10,730 nucleotides of DNA, from NCBI GenBank assembly GCA_902465265.1, contig CABQMF010000056.1:1-10730 (forward strand), in the 5' to 3' direction. The translations under genes were made by a program, and so were the position numbers. How positions within the stretch are numbered: position 1 is the first letter of the stretch; each line of letters starts with the position of its first letter. This document shows positions 1 through 8,314 of this stretch, piece by piece. Below the pieces are notes generated by a model. That model was given only the letters and a program-made list of their open reading frames with translations, made no database searches and was not told where the DNA came from. Source of the DNA: an uncultured Collinsella sp. (GTDB lineage Bacteria; Actinomycetota; Coriobacteriia; Coriobacteriales; Coriobacteriaceae).

Positions 1-51
1 ATCTGTAACAACTAGGGATGGAAATTGGGTCTAGGTGTTACAGATCAAGAC
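1..51. repeat. Palindromic 57-bp element, unit 1 (cut by window start)
   Basis: The left arm survives only as its inner ATCTGTAAC (1-9). A 27-nt centre (10-36) follows, then the right arm GTTACAGATCAAGAC (37-51). The inner 9 bp pair perfectly. The missing outer six bases should lie just before the window. This is the first of nine copies of one family in the window. Confidence 0.9.
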
Positions 52-74
52 AGGAAGAAACGGTCCTATGGAAT

Positions 75-131
75 ATCTCGATCTGTAACAGTTGGCCGCC
101 AAAACCGGCCCTTCGTGTTACAGATTGAGAT
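75..131. repeat. Palindromic 57-bp element, unit 2
   Basis: The left arm is ATCTCGATCTGTAAC (75-89), the centre 27 nt (90-116) and the right arm GTTACAGATTGAGAT (117-131). The outermost pair is A-T instead of the usual G-C, so both sides changed together, and one internal pair becomes a G-T wobble. The gap from unit 1 is 23 nt (52-74). The centre also holds a short GGCC...GGCC inverted pair. Confidence 0.93.
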
Positions 132-314
132 GTTTGAAGCGGTGGGCTTATGGGCCGAACCTGTGGTCCTTGTTGTCGTCCTTGAGGTCGGCGGCACCCA
201 CTCGTAGGGCGTGCGTTACGCGATTGTTTCGAAACGGGCGGGAAACACAACGGGCCGGCGATGCTCCTAGTATGCCTATTCAACTGACTGTCTAATATCT
301 AGGGGAGGATCGCG
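132..314 (+). promoter_or_regulatory. gltB leader with possible GAAAC-type operator
   Basis: No gene is visible between the repeat pair and gltB. The stretch holds the perfect palindrome GTTTCGAAAC (226-235). It also has pentamers GTTAC (215-219), GTTTC (226-230), GAAAC (231-235) and GAAAC (242-246); the last two are separated by six bases. Actinobacterial GlnR sites are built from GTnAC and GAAAC half-sites separated by six bases, so a nitrogen-responsive site is conceivable, but the order and phasing here are not canonical. No convincing -35/-10 pair was found. A TAATAT at 293-298 is too close to the ribosome binding site to be the -10 of a leadered transcript. Confidence 0.35.
301..308 (+). 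promoter_or_regulatory. Strong ribosome binding site of gltB
   Basis: AGGGGAGG lies six bases before the ATG at 315 and fixes that codon as the gltB start. Confidence 0.8.
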
Positions 315-3300
315 ATGCAGGCAGATTCCGCTCAGCAGCAGGGCCTTTATCGCCCCGAATTCGACCACGATGCATGTGGCATCGGCGCGCTTGCCGATAT
401 CAACGGTGAGCGCCATCACCAGATTCTGGACGATGCGCTGTCCATTCTGGTCAACTTGGAGCACCGCGGTGGCACAGGACTCGAGAAGAACACCGGCGAC
501 GGCGCTGGCATCCTATTCCAGGTTCCGCATCACTTTTTCCGTAAAGAGGCTCAAAAGTGCGGCCAGATTCTGCCGGCAGAGGGCGACTATGGCGTGGCCA
601 TGCTGTTCTTCCCGCAGGACGACAAGGGCGTAGAGGATGCCCGCCGCGTGTTTGAGGAGGGTTGCGCCGAGGCCGGCGTGCCGCTGCTCTTTTGGCGCGA
701 GGTGCCGGTCGACCCGCACGACCTGGGCGAGACGGCCCGCGCCTGCATGCCCACTATCCTGCAGGCCTTCCTGGGCCGTCCGGACGACACGCCCGCCGGC
801 GATGCCTTCGAGCGTCGCCTGTACGTGTGCCGCCGCACCATCGAAAAGAAGGCCGACACCGAGTTTGCCCTGCGCGACAAGATCTTCTATGTGTGCTCCA
901 TGAGCTCGCGCACCATCGTGTACAAGGGCATGCTGGTCGCCACGCAGATGCGCCGCTTCTTCATCGATCTCAACGACGCAGCCGTCAAGACGGCCGTGGC
1001 GCTCGTCCACTCGCGCTACTCCACCAACACTACGCCCAGCTGGGAGCGCGCACACCCCAACCGCTTTATCATCCACAACGGTGAGATCAACACCCTCAAG
1101 GGCAACGTCAACTGGATCCGCGCCCGCGAGCCCAACCTGTACAGCCCCGTGCTGCAGCACGATCTTGAGCGCGTGATGCCCATCATCAACCGCGAGGGCT
1201 CCGACTCCGCGATTTTGGACAATGTGCTTGAGTTCCTGGTCATGAACGGTCGCCCGCTTACGCGTGCCGCGTCCATGCTGCTGCCCGAGCCGTGGGACCA
1301 CAACGACAGCCTGAGTGAGGAGCGCCGCGCCTACGACGCTTACCAGTCCATGCTCATGGAGCCGTGGGATGGCCCGGCGGCCATCGCCTTTACCGACGGG
1401 CGCACCCTGGGTGCCGCCCTCGACCGCAACGGCCTGCGTCCCGCCCGCTACTATGTGACGCGCGACGGTCGCTTTATGCTGGCAAGCGAGGTGGGCACCA
1501 TTGAGGTGAGCCCCGAGAACATCCTGACGAGCGGCTGTCTGGGGCCGGGCCAGATGCTCGAGGTCGACTTTGCCCGCGGCCGCGTCATCTACAACGACGA
1601 GCTGCGTGCCCGTTACGCCAAGGAAAAGCCCTACCGCGATTGGATTGCCGAGGAGACGCTGACCGTCGACGCGCTCGACAAGCCCGCCGCGCCCGCGCCC
1701 GCCGAGGACGCCGAGGTACCTCCCGCCGTGCGTATGGCCAAGCTCGGCTACCACTGGGATGACGTCGACGAGGTCGTGCGTCCCATGGCCCAGCAGGGCA
1801 AGGCCCCGCTCGCCTCGATGGGCATCGATGCGCCGCTGGCCTGCCTGTCCAAGAAGACGCGCTCGTTCTTCGACTACTTCTATCAGCTATTCGCCCAGGT
1901 CACGAACCCGCCCATCGACGCCCTTCGCGAGCATATGGTCACCTCGACCACGCTCTACCTGGGCAACCACGGCAACCTGCTCGAGGATTCCCGCACGGCC
2001 TGCCAGCTGGTGCGCTTGGAGCGCCCGTCGCTGAGCGAGGAAGAGTTCGACCGCATCTGCGCCATCGACCGCGTGGGCTTTAAGACCCGCCGTTTCCGTG
2101 CCGTCTACCACCGTGATGCTGGCGAAGGCGCGCTGCAGGCCGCGCTCAAGCAGCTTGCAGAGGACGTTGAGGCTGCGGTCCGCGACGGCGTGAACATCGT
2201 GGTGTTGAGCGATCGTGCCGCTGCGGGCGAGGTGCCCGTGCCGTCGCTACTCGCCGTGGGCTGCGTGCACAACCACCTGATCCGCGCCGGCGTGCGTACC
2301 TTTGCCGACATCGTGGTGGAGTGCGGCGACGCCGTGTCCCCGCACGACTTTGCGGCACTGGTGGGCTACTCCGCGAGCGGCGTCTATCCGTACAACGCAC
2401 ATGCGTGCATCCGCGATCTGGCGGCACGCGGCGACCTGGATGTGACGGCCGAGCAGGGCATCGCTAACTACAACAAGGCTGCGACCGCCGGCATCGTCTC
2501 CATCATGTCCAAGATGGGCATCTCCACGGTGCAGAGCTACCATTCGGCGCAGATCTTCGAGGCCGTGGGCTTTACGCCGGAGTTCGTCAACGCGTACTTC
2601 GCCGGCACGGTGAGCCGTGTGGGAGGTATGGGTGTCGAGGACGTCGAGCGCGAGCAAAACGAGCGCTACGACGCCGCGCTCGCTATCCTTAAGAGCCCGG
2701 CTCCCGATCAGCTGCCCACGTTGGGTCTGACCAAGTGGCGCCCGCTCGGCGGCGAGGATCACCTGATTGACCCTCAGACCGTCTACCTGCTGCAGACTGC
2801 CTGCCGCGAGGACAGCTACGACACCTTTAAGGAGTACAGCGCCCGCCTGCACCGCACCGGCCGTGCCGTGCGCCTGCGCGACCTGCTGGACTTTGATGCC
2901 AGCGGCCGCACGCCGGTGGCACTCGACGAGGTCGAGCCCGCGCTCAACATCGTCCGCCGCTTTAACACCGGCGCCATGTCGTATGGCTCCATTAGCAAAG
3001 AGGCACACGAGTGCATGGCCATCGCCATGAACCGCCTGCACGGCCGTTCCAACTCCGGCGAGGGCGGCGAGGATCCGCGTCGCGAGACCCCGCTGGCTAA
3101 CGGCGACTCCAAGAACTCCGCCATCAAGCAGGTGGCAAGCGCACGCTTTGGCGTGACGAGTCGCTACCTGTGCAGTGCCTTCGAGATTCAGATCAAGATG
3201 GCCCAGGGCGCCAAGCCCGGCGAGGGTGGCCACCTGCCCGGCAAGAAGGTCTACCCCTGGATCGCCGAGGTCCGTCAGTCCACGCCCGGCATCGGCCTGA

Positions 3301-5012
3301 TTTCGCCTCCGCCGCACCACGACATCTACTCCATCGAGGACCTGGCGGAGCTTATCTTCGATCTTAAGAACGCCAACCCCGGTGCGCGCGTGTCGGTCAA
3401 GTTGGTCAGCGAGGCCGGCGTTGGCACCATCGCCACCGGTGTGGCCAAGGGCGCTGCCGACAAGATCTTGATCAGCGGCCACAATGGCGGCTCGGGTGCC
3501 GCTGCGCGCGACTCCATCTGGCACGCCGGCCTGCCGCTGGAGCTCGGCCTTGCCGAGGCCCAGCAGACGCTGCTGCAAAATGGCCTGCGCTCGCGCGTGG
3601 TGCTCGAGGCCGACGGCAAGCTCATGGATGGCACCGATGTTGCCGTCGCCTGTCTGCTGGGTGCCGAGGAGTTTGGCTTTGCGACCATGCCGCTCATCTC
3701 CATGGGTTGCCTCATGCAGCGCGACTGCCAGCAGGACACCTGCCCGGCCGGCATCGCGACGCAAAACTGCCGCCTGCGTCACGGCTTCCGCGGTAAGCCC
3801 GAGCACGTTGAGCACTTTATGCTCTTTGTTGCCGAGCAGCTGCGCGATGTCATGGCGAGCCTGGGCTTCCGCACCGTCGACGAGATGGTCGGCCATCCCG
3901 AGTGCTTGCGTCAGATCGAGGTCCCGGGCAACCGCAAGGCAAACCTGCTCGATCTGTCGCCCGTGCTGGCGAGCGCGACCTGCGAGTTCGGTGCCCATAT
4001 CCCGGGTGCCGACGGTCGCCACTTCCTGCCGCAGATGGCCGCGGACAGCGAGCTCGACAAGACGCTCGACTCCACGTTGTTTGTGCCCTATACGGCCGAT
4101 GCCCGTGCACACCTGCGTCCGATTCGCTTCCGCGCCGATATCGCCAACGTCAACCGTTGTGTGGGCACCATCCTGGGCAACGCGGTGACCAAGGCGCATC
4201 CCGAGGGTCTGCCCGCCGGCTCCATCACCGTCGATTGCGATGGTTCGGCCGGTCAGAGCTTTGGTGCCTTCCTGCCGCGCGGCATTACGCTCAACGTGTG
4301 CGGCGACGCCAACGATTACTTTGGCAAGGGCCTTTCGGGCGGCGAGGTGTCGGTGCGCCCCAATCCGCATGCGACCTACAAGTTCGACGAGAACATCATC
4401 GTGGGCAACGTTGCGTTCTTTGGTGCCACGAGCGGCCGCGGCTTCATTAACGGTCTTGCCGGCCAGCGTTTTGCCGTGCGTAACTCCGGTGCCACCGTGG
4501 TGGTCGAGGGCTGCGGCAATCATGGCTGCGAGTACATGACGGGCGGTCTGGCGCTCATCCTGGGCGAGGTCGGGCAGAACTTTGCCGCCGGTATGACGGG
4601 CGGCGTGGCCTATGTCTTTGACCAATACGGCACGCTCGACGCCCGCGTGAACCATGAAAGCGTGGAGCTCAAGGCCCCGACGGCCGACGAGCTGGCGCAG
4701 ATTCGTGCGCTCATCCAAGAGCACGTGGACGCGACGCAGAGCCCGCGCGGCATTAAGCTGCTCTACAGCTTCGACTCGATGAGCAAGCACTTTGTGAAGG
4801 TCATTCCGACCGAGTACGAGCGCGTGCTGGCGATTGTCGCTGCGGCCGAGGCCGTGGGCAAGACGCATGCGCAGGGCGAGGAGTTGGCGTTTGACATCGT
4901 GACCGGTCGCGCCGACGCTGCCGACGTTGCCCGCTTTGATGTTGCGGGCGGTGCTGCGGGCGCTGCGTCCGTGGCTGCCAGCTCTGTTGCTTCGACCAAG
5001 AAGGAGGCGTAA
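315..5012 (+). CDS. gltB: Glutamate synthase (NADPH) large subunit
   Basis: This is the large (alpha) subunit of bacterial GOGAT, a cytoplasmic enzyme that hydrolyses glutamine and passes the ammonia through a channel to 2-oxoglutarate on FMN, giving glutamate. The order of the 1565 residues is typical. A class II glutamine amidotransferase domain (about 21-430) has its nucleophile at Cys21 in DACGIG, implying removal of a 20-residue propeptide, and has NGEIN at 255-259. A central domain follows at about 475-765. The FMN/synthase domain (about 870-1240) carries KMAQGAKPGEGG at 961-972 and 3Fe-4S cysteines at 1132, 1138 and 1143 (C-x5-C-x4-C). The GXGXG domain covers about 1250-1455. A Pro/Ala linker near 457 and an Ala-rich tail after about 1525 look lineage-specific. 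The length is at or slightly above the usual 1480-1550. The ATG at 315 follows a strong Shine-Dalgarno. gltD starts five bases after the stop. No key motif is missing, so the protein should be active. Confidence 0.98.
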   Translation: MQADSAQQQGLYRPEFDHDACGIGALADINGERHHQILDDALSILVNLEHRGGTGLEKNTGDGAGILFQVPHHFFRKEAQKCGQILPAEGDYGVAMLFFPQDDKGVEDARRVFEEGCAEAGVPLLFWREVPVDPHDLGETARACMPTILQAFLGRPDDTPAGDAFERRLYVCRRTIEKKADTEFALRDKIFYVCSMSSRTIVYKGMLVATQMRRFFIDLNDAAVKTAVALVHSRYSTNTTPSWERAHPNRFIIHNGEINTLKGNVNWIRAREPNLYSPVLQHDLERVMPIINREGSDSAILDNVLEFLVMNGRPLTRAASMLLPEPWDHNDSLSEERRAYDAYQSMLMEPWDGPAAIAFTDGRTLGAALDRNGLRPARYYVTRDGRFMLASEVGTIEVSPENILTSGCLGPGQMLEVDFARGRVIYNDELRARYAKEKPYRDWIAEETLTVDALDKPAAPAPAEDAEVPPAVRMAKLGYHWDDVDEVVRPMAQQGKAPLASMGIDAPLACLSKKTRSFFDYFYQLFAQVTNPPIDALREHMVTSTTLYLGNHGNLLEDSRTACQLVRLERPSLSEEEFDRICAIDRVGFKTRRFRAVYHRDAGEGALQAALKQLAEDVEAAVRDGVNIVVLSDRAAAGEVPVPSLLAVGCVHNHLIRAGVRTFADIVVECGDAVSPHDFAALVGYSASGVYPYNAHACIRDLAARGDLDVTAEQGIANYNKAATAGIVSIMSKMGISTVQSYHSAQIFEAVGFTPEFVNAYFAGTVSRVGGMGVEDVEREQNERYDAALAILKSPAPDQLPTLGLTKWRPLGGEDHLIDPQTVYLLQTACREDSYDTFKEYSARLHRTGRAVRLRDLLDFDASGRTPVALDEVEPALNIVRRFNTGAMSYGSISKEAHECMAIAMNRLHGRSNSGEGGEDPRRETPLANGDSKNSAIKQVASARFGVTSRYLCSAFEIQIKMAQGAKPGEGGHLPGKKVYPWIAEVRQSTPGIGLISPPPHHDIYSIEDLAELIFDLKNANPGARVSVKLVSEAGVGTIATGVAKGAADKILISGHNGGSGAAARDSIWHAGLPLELGLAEAQQTLLQNGLRSRVVLEADGKLMDGTDVAVACLLGAEEFGFATMPLISMGCLMQRDCQQDTCPAGIATQNCRLRHGFRGKPEHVEHFMLFVAEQLRDVMASLGFRTVDEMVGHPECLRQIEVPGNRKANLLDLSPVLASATCEFGAHIPGADGRHFLPQMAADSELDKTLDSTLFVPYTADARAHLRPIRFRADIANVNRCVGTILGNAVTKAHPEGLPAGSITVDCDGSAGQSFGAFLPRGITLNVCGDANDYFGKGLSGGEVSVRPNPHATYKFDENIIVGNVAFFGATSGRGFINGLAGQRFAVRNSGATVVVEGCGNHGCEYMTGGLALILGEVGQNFAAGMTGGVAYVFDQYGTLDARVNHESVELKAPTADELAQIRALIQEHVDATQSPRGIKLLYSFDSMSKHFVKVIPTEYERVLAIVAAAEAVGKTHAQGEELAFDIVTGRADAADVARFDVAGGAAGAASVAASSVASTKKEA

Positions 5013-5017
5013 GTGCC

Positions 5018-6499
<1,482 letters not shown>

Positions 6500-6510
6500 G
6501 GTAGTCATTT

Positions 6511-6533
6511 AAGAACGTCCCCAACGACTAGTC
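6511..6533 (+). terminator. Left half of the split gltBD terminator hairpin
   Basis: AAGAACGTCCCCAACGACTA begins 11 bases after the gltD stop. Its partner, GTCATTGGGGACGTTCTT followed by a T run, now lies at 7981-8002 on the far side of the insertion sequence. Removing the element and one GTC copy restores an 18-bp stem with one mismatch, a tiny TA apex and a run of six T. That is the form of a Rho-independent terminator for gltBD. It could instead be a dispersed palindrome, because a third related arm exists at 8006-8025. Confidence 0.7.
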
Positions 6534-6557
6534 TGAACTGCACCCCAAAACTTGGAC
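6534..6557. repeat. IS terminal inverted repeat, orfB end
   Basis: It begins TGAACTGCACCCCA and ends CTTGGAC. It pairs with the inverted copy at 7957-7980: positions 1-8, 11-14 and 18-24 of the repeat agree. Confidence 0.88.
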
Positions 6558-6571
6558 GGCTTAAATAAGAA

Positions 6572-7483
6572 CTACGCCGCAAGGGGCTGGTTCCGGAACT
6601 CCTCCGGGGTCAGCCCCTTCAGTTTAACCTGCCTTCGCCTCGTGTTCCAATGGGCGACGTACGCGTCCAGGTCCGCCTTGAAGGACTCGAAGTCGGGCCA
6701 TGTCCTTCCCCGGAAGAACTCGTCCTTCATGTGGCCGAAGACCTGTTCGGTGGCGCCGTTGTCGATGCAGTTTCCCTTTCTGGACATGCTCTGGACGATC
6801 CCGGCGTCCTTCAGCCTCCCGCACCATGCGGCGTGCTGGTACTGCCAGCCCATGTCGCTGTGGAGCACCGGCGTCGCGCCCTCGGGCATCTTCGCCAGCA
6901 GCTGGTCGAGCAGCTCGGCCTGCTGCGCCATGTTCGGGCTGGTCGACGTCGACCACGCGACTATCTCCTTGCTGCCGAAGTCGTACACCGGCGCGAAGTA
7001 GGCCTTGCCCCAGGGCTGCTTGAACTCGGTGACGTCGGTGCCCATCTTCTGCCACGGCCCGTCGGCGGCGAAGTCGCGCCCGATGACGTTCTCGAACGTC
7101 TCGCCCACGACGCCCCTGTACGAGTTGTACCTATGGTAGTCGGTTTCGCGGCGGATGCCGCAGCGGACCCCCATCTCCCGCATCATCTTGAGCACGGTCT
7201 TGTAGGCTATGCGCGCGCCCAGCTCGGCGCGCAGGCACATGGCGACCTGGCGGTGGCCGCACCCGTTGGCCGTGCGCGAGAAGATCTCCGCCACCGCGTC
7301 CCGCAGCTCCGGGCGCGTCGGCCTGGCCGGGTGCGACAGCGCGTAGTAGTAGCTGGATCGGGCCATGCCGGCGCACTCCAGCAGGCGCCCCAGCCCGTGC
7401 CCCTCTTCGCGCAGGGCGCTCACGGCCTCGACCTTCGCCCTGGTCAGATCCCGTCCCTCTCGACCAGGGCACGCAATTTTTTT
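6572..7483 (-). CDS. IS3-family transposase OrfB (DDE integrase), expressed by -1 frameshift from orfA
   Basis: This is the catalytic half of the transposase. It is reached by a -1 ribosomal frameshift at 7477-7483, giving an OrfAB fusion of about 454 aa (153 from OrfA, 301 from this frame). An HTH_21-like segment (about fusion residues 170-240, YYYALSHPARPTRPELRDA onward) precedes an rve integrase core. The catalytic triad is Asp301 in GTDVTEF, Asp361 in LHSDMGWQ and Glu397 in DNGATEQVFGHMK, with 35 residues between the second Asp and the Glu. A Lys seven residues after the Glu is the usual IS3 signature. The C-terminus (YVAHWNTRRRQVKLKGLTPEEFRNQP) is the common family ending. The open frame continues upstream to 7807 but is out of frame with the protein there. 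No good independent start with a ribosome site was seen. The coordinates given begin at the slippery run. Confidence 0.93.
   Translation of the reverse strand, partial: KKIACPGREGRDLTRAKVEAVSALREEGHGLGRLLECAGMARSSYYYALSHPARPTRPELRDAVAEIFSRTANGCGHRQVAMCLRAELGARIAYKTVLKMMREMGVRCGIRRETDYHRYNSYRGVVGETFENVIGRDFAADGPWQKMGTDVTEFKQPWGKAYFAPVYDFGSKEIVAWSTSTSPNMAQQAELLDQLLAKMPEGATPVLHSDMGWQYQHAAWCGRLKDAGIVQSMSRKGNCIDNGATEQVFGHMKDEFFRGRTWPDFESFKADLDAYVAHWNTRRRQVKLKGLTPEEFRNQPLAA
7437..7483 (-). promoter_or_regulatory. Programmed -1 frameshift signal: A7 slippery site plus stem-loop
   Basis: Read on the minus strand, the orfA frame ends CTA AAA AAA TTG. This contains the canonical heptamer A_AAA_AAA (7477-7483), where both tRNAs can slip back one base into the orfB frame. 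Six bases further on is a perfect 9-bp stem, GCCCTGGTC / GACCAGGGC (7462-7470 with 7437-7445) and a 16-base loop. The orfA stop codon TGA lies just inside this structure. Spacing and layout match the stimulatory hairpins of IS3-family frameshift sites. Confidence 0.9.
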
Positions 7484-7935
7484 AGGTAGGCCACCTCGGT
7501 CTCGAGCCTTCGGCAGCGCTCCTCGAGCTCCTCCTCGCGGGTCCGCGGCCTCGCCTTGGAACCGCTCGGCCGGCCCTTGGGCCTCGGGCGCAGGGCCTCC
7601 GCGCCGCCCCGGCGGTAGAGCGCGCACCATCTCTTGAGCGGCGACATCGACATTATGCCGAACGCCGCCATCGCCTCGGCCTTCGTCATGCCGCCGTCGA
7701 CCACGGCGGAGGCTGCGGCGACCTTCTGCTCGTATGTGTACCTGGCCTGCTTGCCGTCCATGGATAGCAGCACCTCGCTTCCGAACGACCGGTATACGCA
7801 GAGCCATTGTCTCACGGTTCCGCGCGGGACCGACAGCGCCTTCGCCGCAGACTTGTAGCCGTGGCCTCGCTCGAAGAGCCCGATCGCCGCCTTCCTGGCC
7901 TCGATGTCGTGCTTCACCCTCAAGTCGACACGCAT
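7444..7935 (-). CDS. IS3-family transposase OrfA (double HTH, DNA-binding)
   Basis: OrfA (163 aa) is the DNA-binding protein of the element. In this family it binds the terminal repeats, supplies the N-terminus of the OrfAB transposase, and alone often acts as a regulator. Two helix-turn-helix segments are seen, at about residues 15-50 (AIGLFERGHGYKSAAKALSV) and about 70-105 (AAASAVVDGGMTKAEAMAAF). A basic stretch (RPRPKGRPSGSKARPR) follows, then a short coiled coil with heptad leucines (LEERCRRLETEVAYLKKL), probably for dimerisation. The ATG at 7935 is preferred over the in-frame TTG at 7962 because GGGAGG lies six bases upstream on the minus strand. The 3' end overlaps the orfB frame at the frameshift site. 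The ribosome binding site lies inside a perfect hairpin (see 7941-7974). Confidence 0.92.
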   Translation of the reverse strand: MRVDLRVKHDIEARKAAIGLFERGHGYKSAAKALSVPRGTVRQWLCVYRSFGSEVLLSMDGKQARYTYEQKVAAASAVVDGGMTKAEAMAAFGIMSMSPLKRWCALYRRGGAEALRPRPKGRPSGSKARPRTREEELEERCRRLETEVAYLKKLRALVERDGI

Positions 7936-7940
7936 AAAAA

Positions 7941-7974
7941 GCCTCCCATTTCTCGTGTCCAAGAAATGGGAGGC
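7941..7974 (-). promoter_or_regulatory. IS leader hairpin sequestering the orfA ribosome binding site
   Basis: A perfect 13-bp inverted repeat (GCCTCCCATTTCT at 7941-7953, AGAAATGGGAGGC at 7962-7974, 8-base loop) lies just inside the element end, upstream of orfA. In transcripts entering from outside the element, the GGGAGG Shine-Dalgarno would be paired. On the minus strand the stem is followed directly by TTTTT, so it could also terminate such transcripts. Protection of transposase from outside transcription is documented for elements such as IS10 and IS50; applying it here is inference. Confidence 0.75.
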
Positions 7975-7980
7975 AGTTCA
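7957..7980. repeat. IS terminal inverted repeat, orfA end
   Basis: Read from 7980 backwards on the minus strand it starts TGAACTGCCTCCCA and ends CTTGGAC, matching the other end at 19 of 24 positions. It overlaps the leader hairpin. Confidence 0.88.
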
Positions 7981-8002
7981 GTCATTGGGGACGTTCTTTT
8001 TT
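7981..8002 (+). terminator. Right half of the split gltBD terminator with T run
   Basis: GTCATTGGGGACGTTCTT (7981-7998) with six T at 7997-8002 is complementary, with one mismatch, to 6511-6528 downstream of gltD. The first three bases are the target duplication. With the insertion sequence in place the two arms are about 1.45 kb apart and cannot form the original compact hairpin. Confidence 0.7.
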
Positions 8003-8005
8003 GTC

Positions 8006-8025
8006 TAGTCGTTGGGGACACTCTT
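8006..8025. repeat. Second, diverged copy of the terminator arm
   Basis: TAGTCGTTGGGGACACTCTT is the reverse complement of the left arm at 6511-6530 at 18 of 20 positions, and is a direct relative of the arm at 7981-7998. No T run follows. It may be a remnant of a second hairpin or an alternative pairing partner. Confidence 0.65.
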
Positions 8026-8037
8026 CGCGGGGCGCCT

Positions 8038-8081
8038 GTTCGTTTGTCGACGTGTGGGTGTTCATTCGTCGACGTTTGGGG
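8038..8081. repeat. Two tandem 22-bp repeats
   Basis: The copies at 8038-8059 and 8060-8081 start GTTCGTTTGTCGACG and GTTCATTCGTCGACG and agree at 18 of 22 positions. Each contains GTCGACG. No function is evident. They lie in the 334-base gene-free stretch between the insertion sequence and the next gene. Confidence 0.7.
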
Positions 8082-8174
8082 TTGTGGCGCTCTGCTGTTT
8101 CCGTGGCGGCCGGGGGTGCTTGGCTCAAAAGAGCGGGTTTGCTGTCCATGTCTACCTGCGATTTCTTTTCATCA

Positions 8175-8220
8175 CGAATATTCGGTCAAGCATTCCGTCA
8201 AGTATTTGGTCAGCATTTGG
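8175..8220. repeat. AT-rich palindrome and three 12-bp tandem repeats
   Basis: The perfect palindrome CGAATATTCG (8175-8184) is followed by three tandem 12-base units: GTCAAGCATTCC (8185-8196), GTCAAGTATTTG (8197-8208) and GTCAGCATTTGG (8209-8220). They lie about 100 bases upstream of the 8315 gene and are more AT-rich than their surroundings, so an operator or promoter region is possible. No clear -35/-10 pair was identified. Confidence 0.55.
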
Positions 8221-8267
8221 TTTGCAGTCGAGGCCCCGTTTCGTTCGCGCTGGCCGTGAGCATATGA

Positions 8268-8310
8268 CCTCCTCGTAAGCTCAAATCGAGGCCCATCGAT
8301 TTGAGGAGGA
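8268..8310 (+). promoter_or_regulatory. Hairpin covering the Shine-Dalgarno of the 8315 gene
   Basis: CTCAAATCGA (8280-8289) and TCGATTTGAG (8296-8305) form a perfect 10-bp stem with a six-base loop. Its 3' arm runs into the ribosome binding site GAGGAGGA (8303-8310). A second segment, CCTCCTC (8268-8274), is the exact complement of GAGGAGG (8303-8309). Stacked or alternative pairing could therefore hide the whole site. This suggests translational control, but no ligand-binding structure or trigger is visible. Confidence 0.6.
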
Positions 8311-8314
8311 TGCC

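Larger units (their letters stand above)
6534..7980 (-). mobile_element. Complete IS3-family insertion sequence (1447 bp)
   Basis: The ends are defined by imperfect 24-bp terminal inverted repeats starting TGAACTGC and matching at 19 of 24 positions, with the TG...CA termini usual for IS3-family elements. The 3-bp direct repeat GTC flanks it (6531-6533 and 7981-7983), and the interrupted palindrome around it reads through cleanly once the element is removed. It carries orfA and orfB on the minus strand, joined by a -1 frameshift signal, and all three catalytic acidic residues are present. The double-helix-turn-helix OrfA with a leucine-zipper-like tail suggests the IS150 subgroup. Reading frames and ends appear undamaged, so the copy may be active and recent. 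No database name can be given from sequence alone. Confidence 0.93.

Noticed and set aside
6650..7489. 279-codon plus-strand open frame inside the insertion sequence
   Set aside because: It lies opposite the transposase orfB, which carries an intact DDE triad; the plus-strand translation has no recognisable features.
7484..7807. Upstream part of the orfB open frame treated as coding
   Set aside because: Here the orfA frame encodes the recognisable HTH and coiled-coil protein; the orfB frame upstream of the slippery site is Arg/Gly-rich shadow sequence.
6511..7998. Treating the AAGAACGTCCCCAA arms as the true terminal inverted repeats of the insertion sequence
   Set aside because: Between the arm and TGAACTGC the left side has an extra TAGTC compared with the right. 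A GTC target duplication plus a TA apex explains this exactly, whereas true terminal repeats should be in register.
7807..8278. Several overlapping short plus-strand open frames downstream of and across the IS end
   Set aside because: They overlap each other in different frames, start inside the insertion sequence or the terminator remnant, and have no ribosome binding sites or family motifs.
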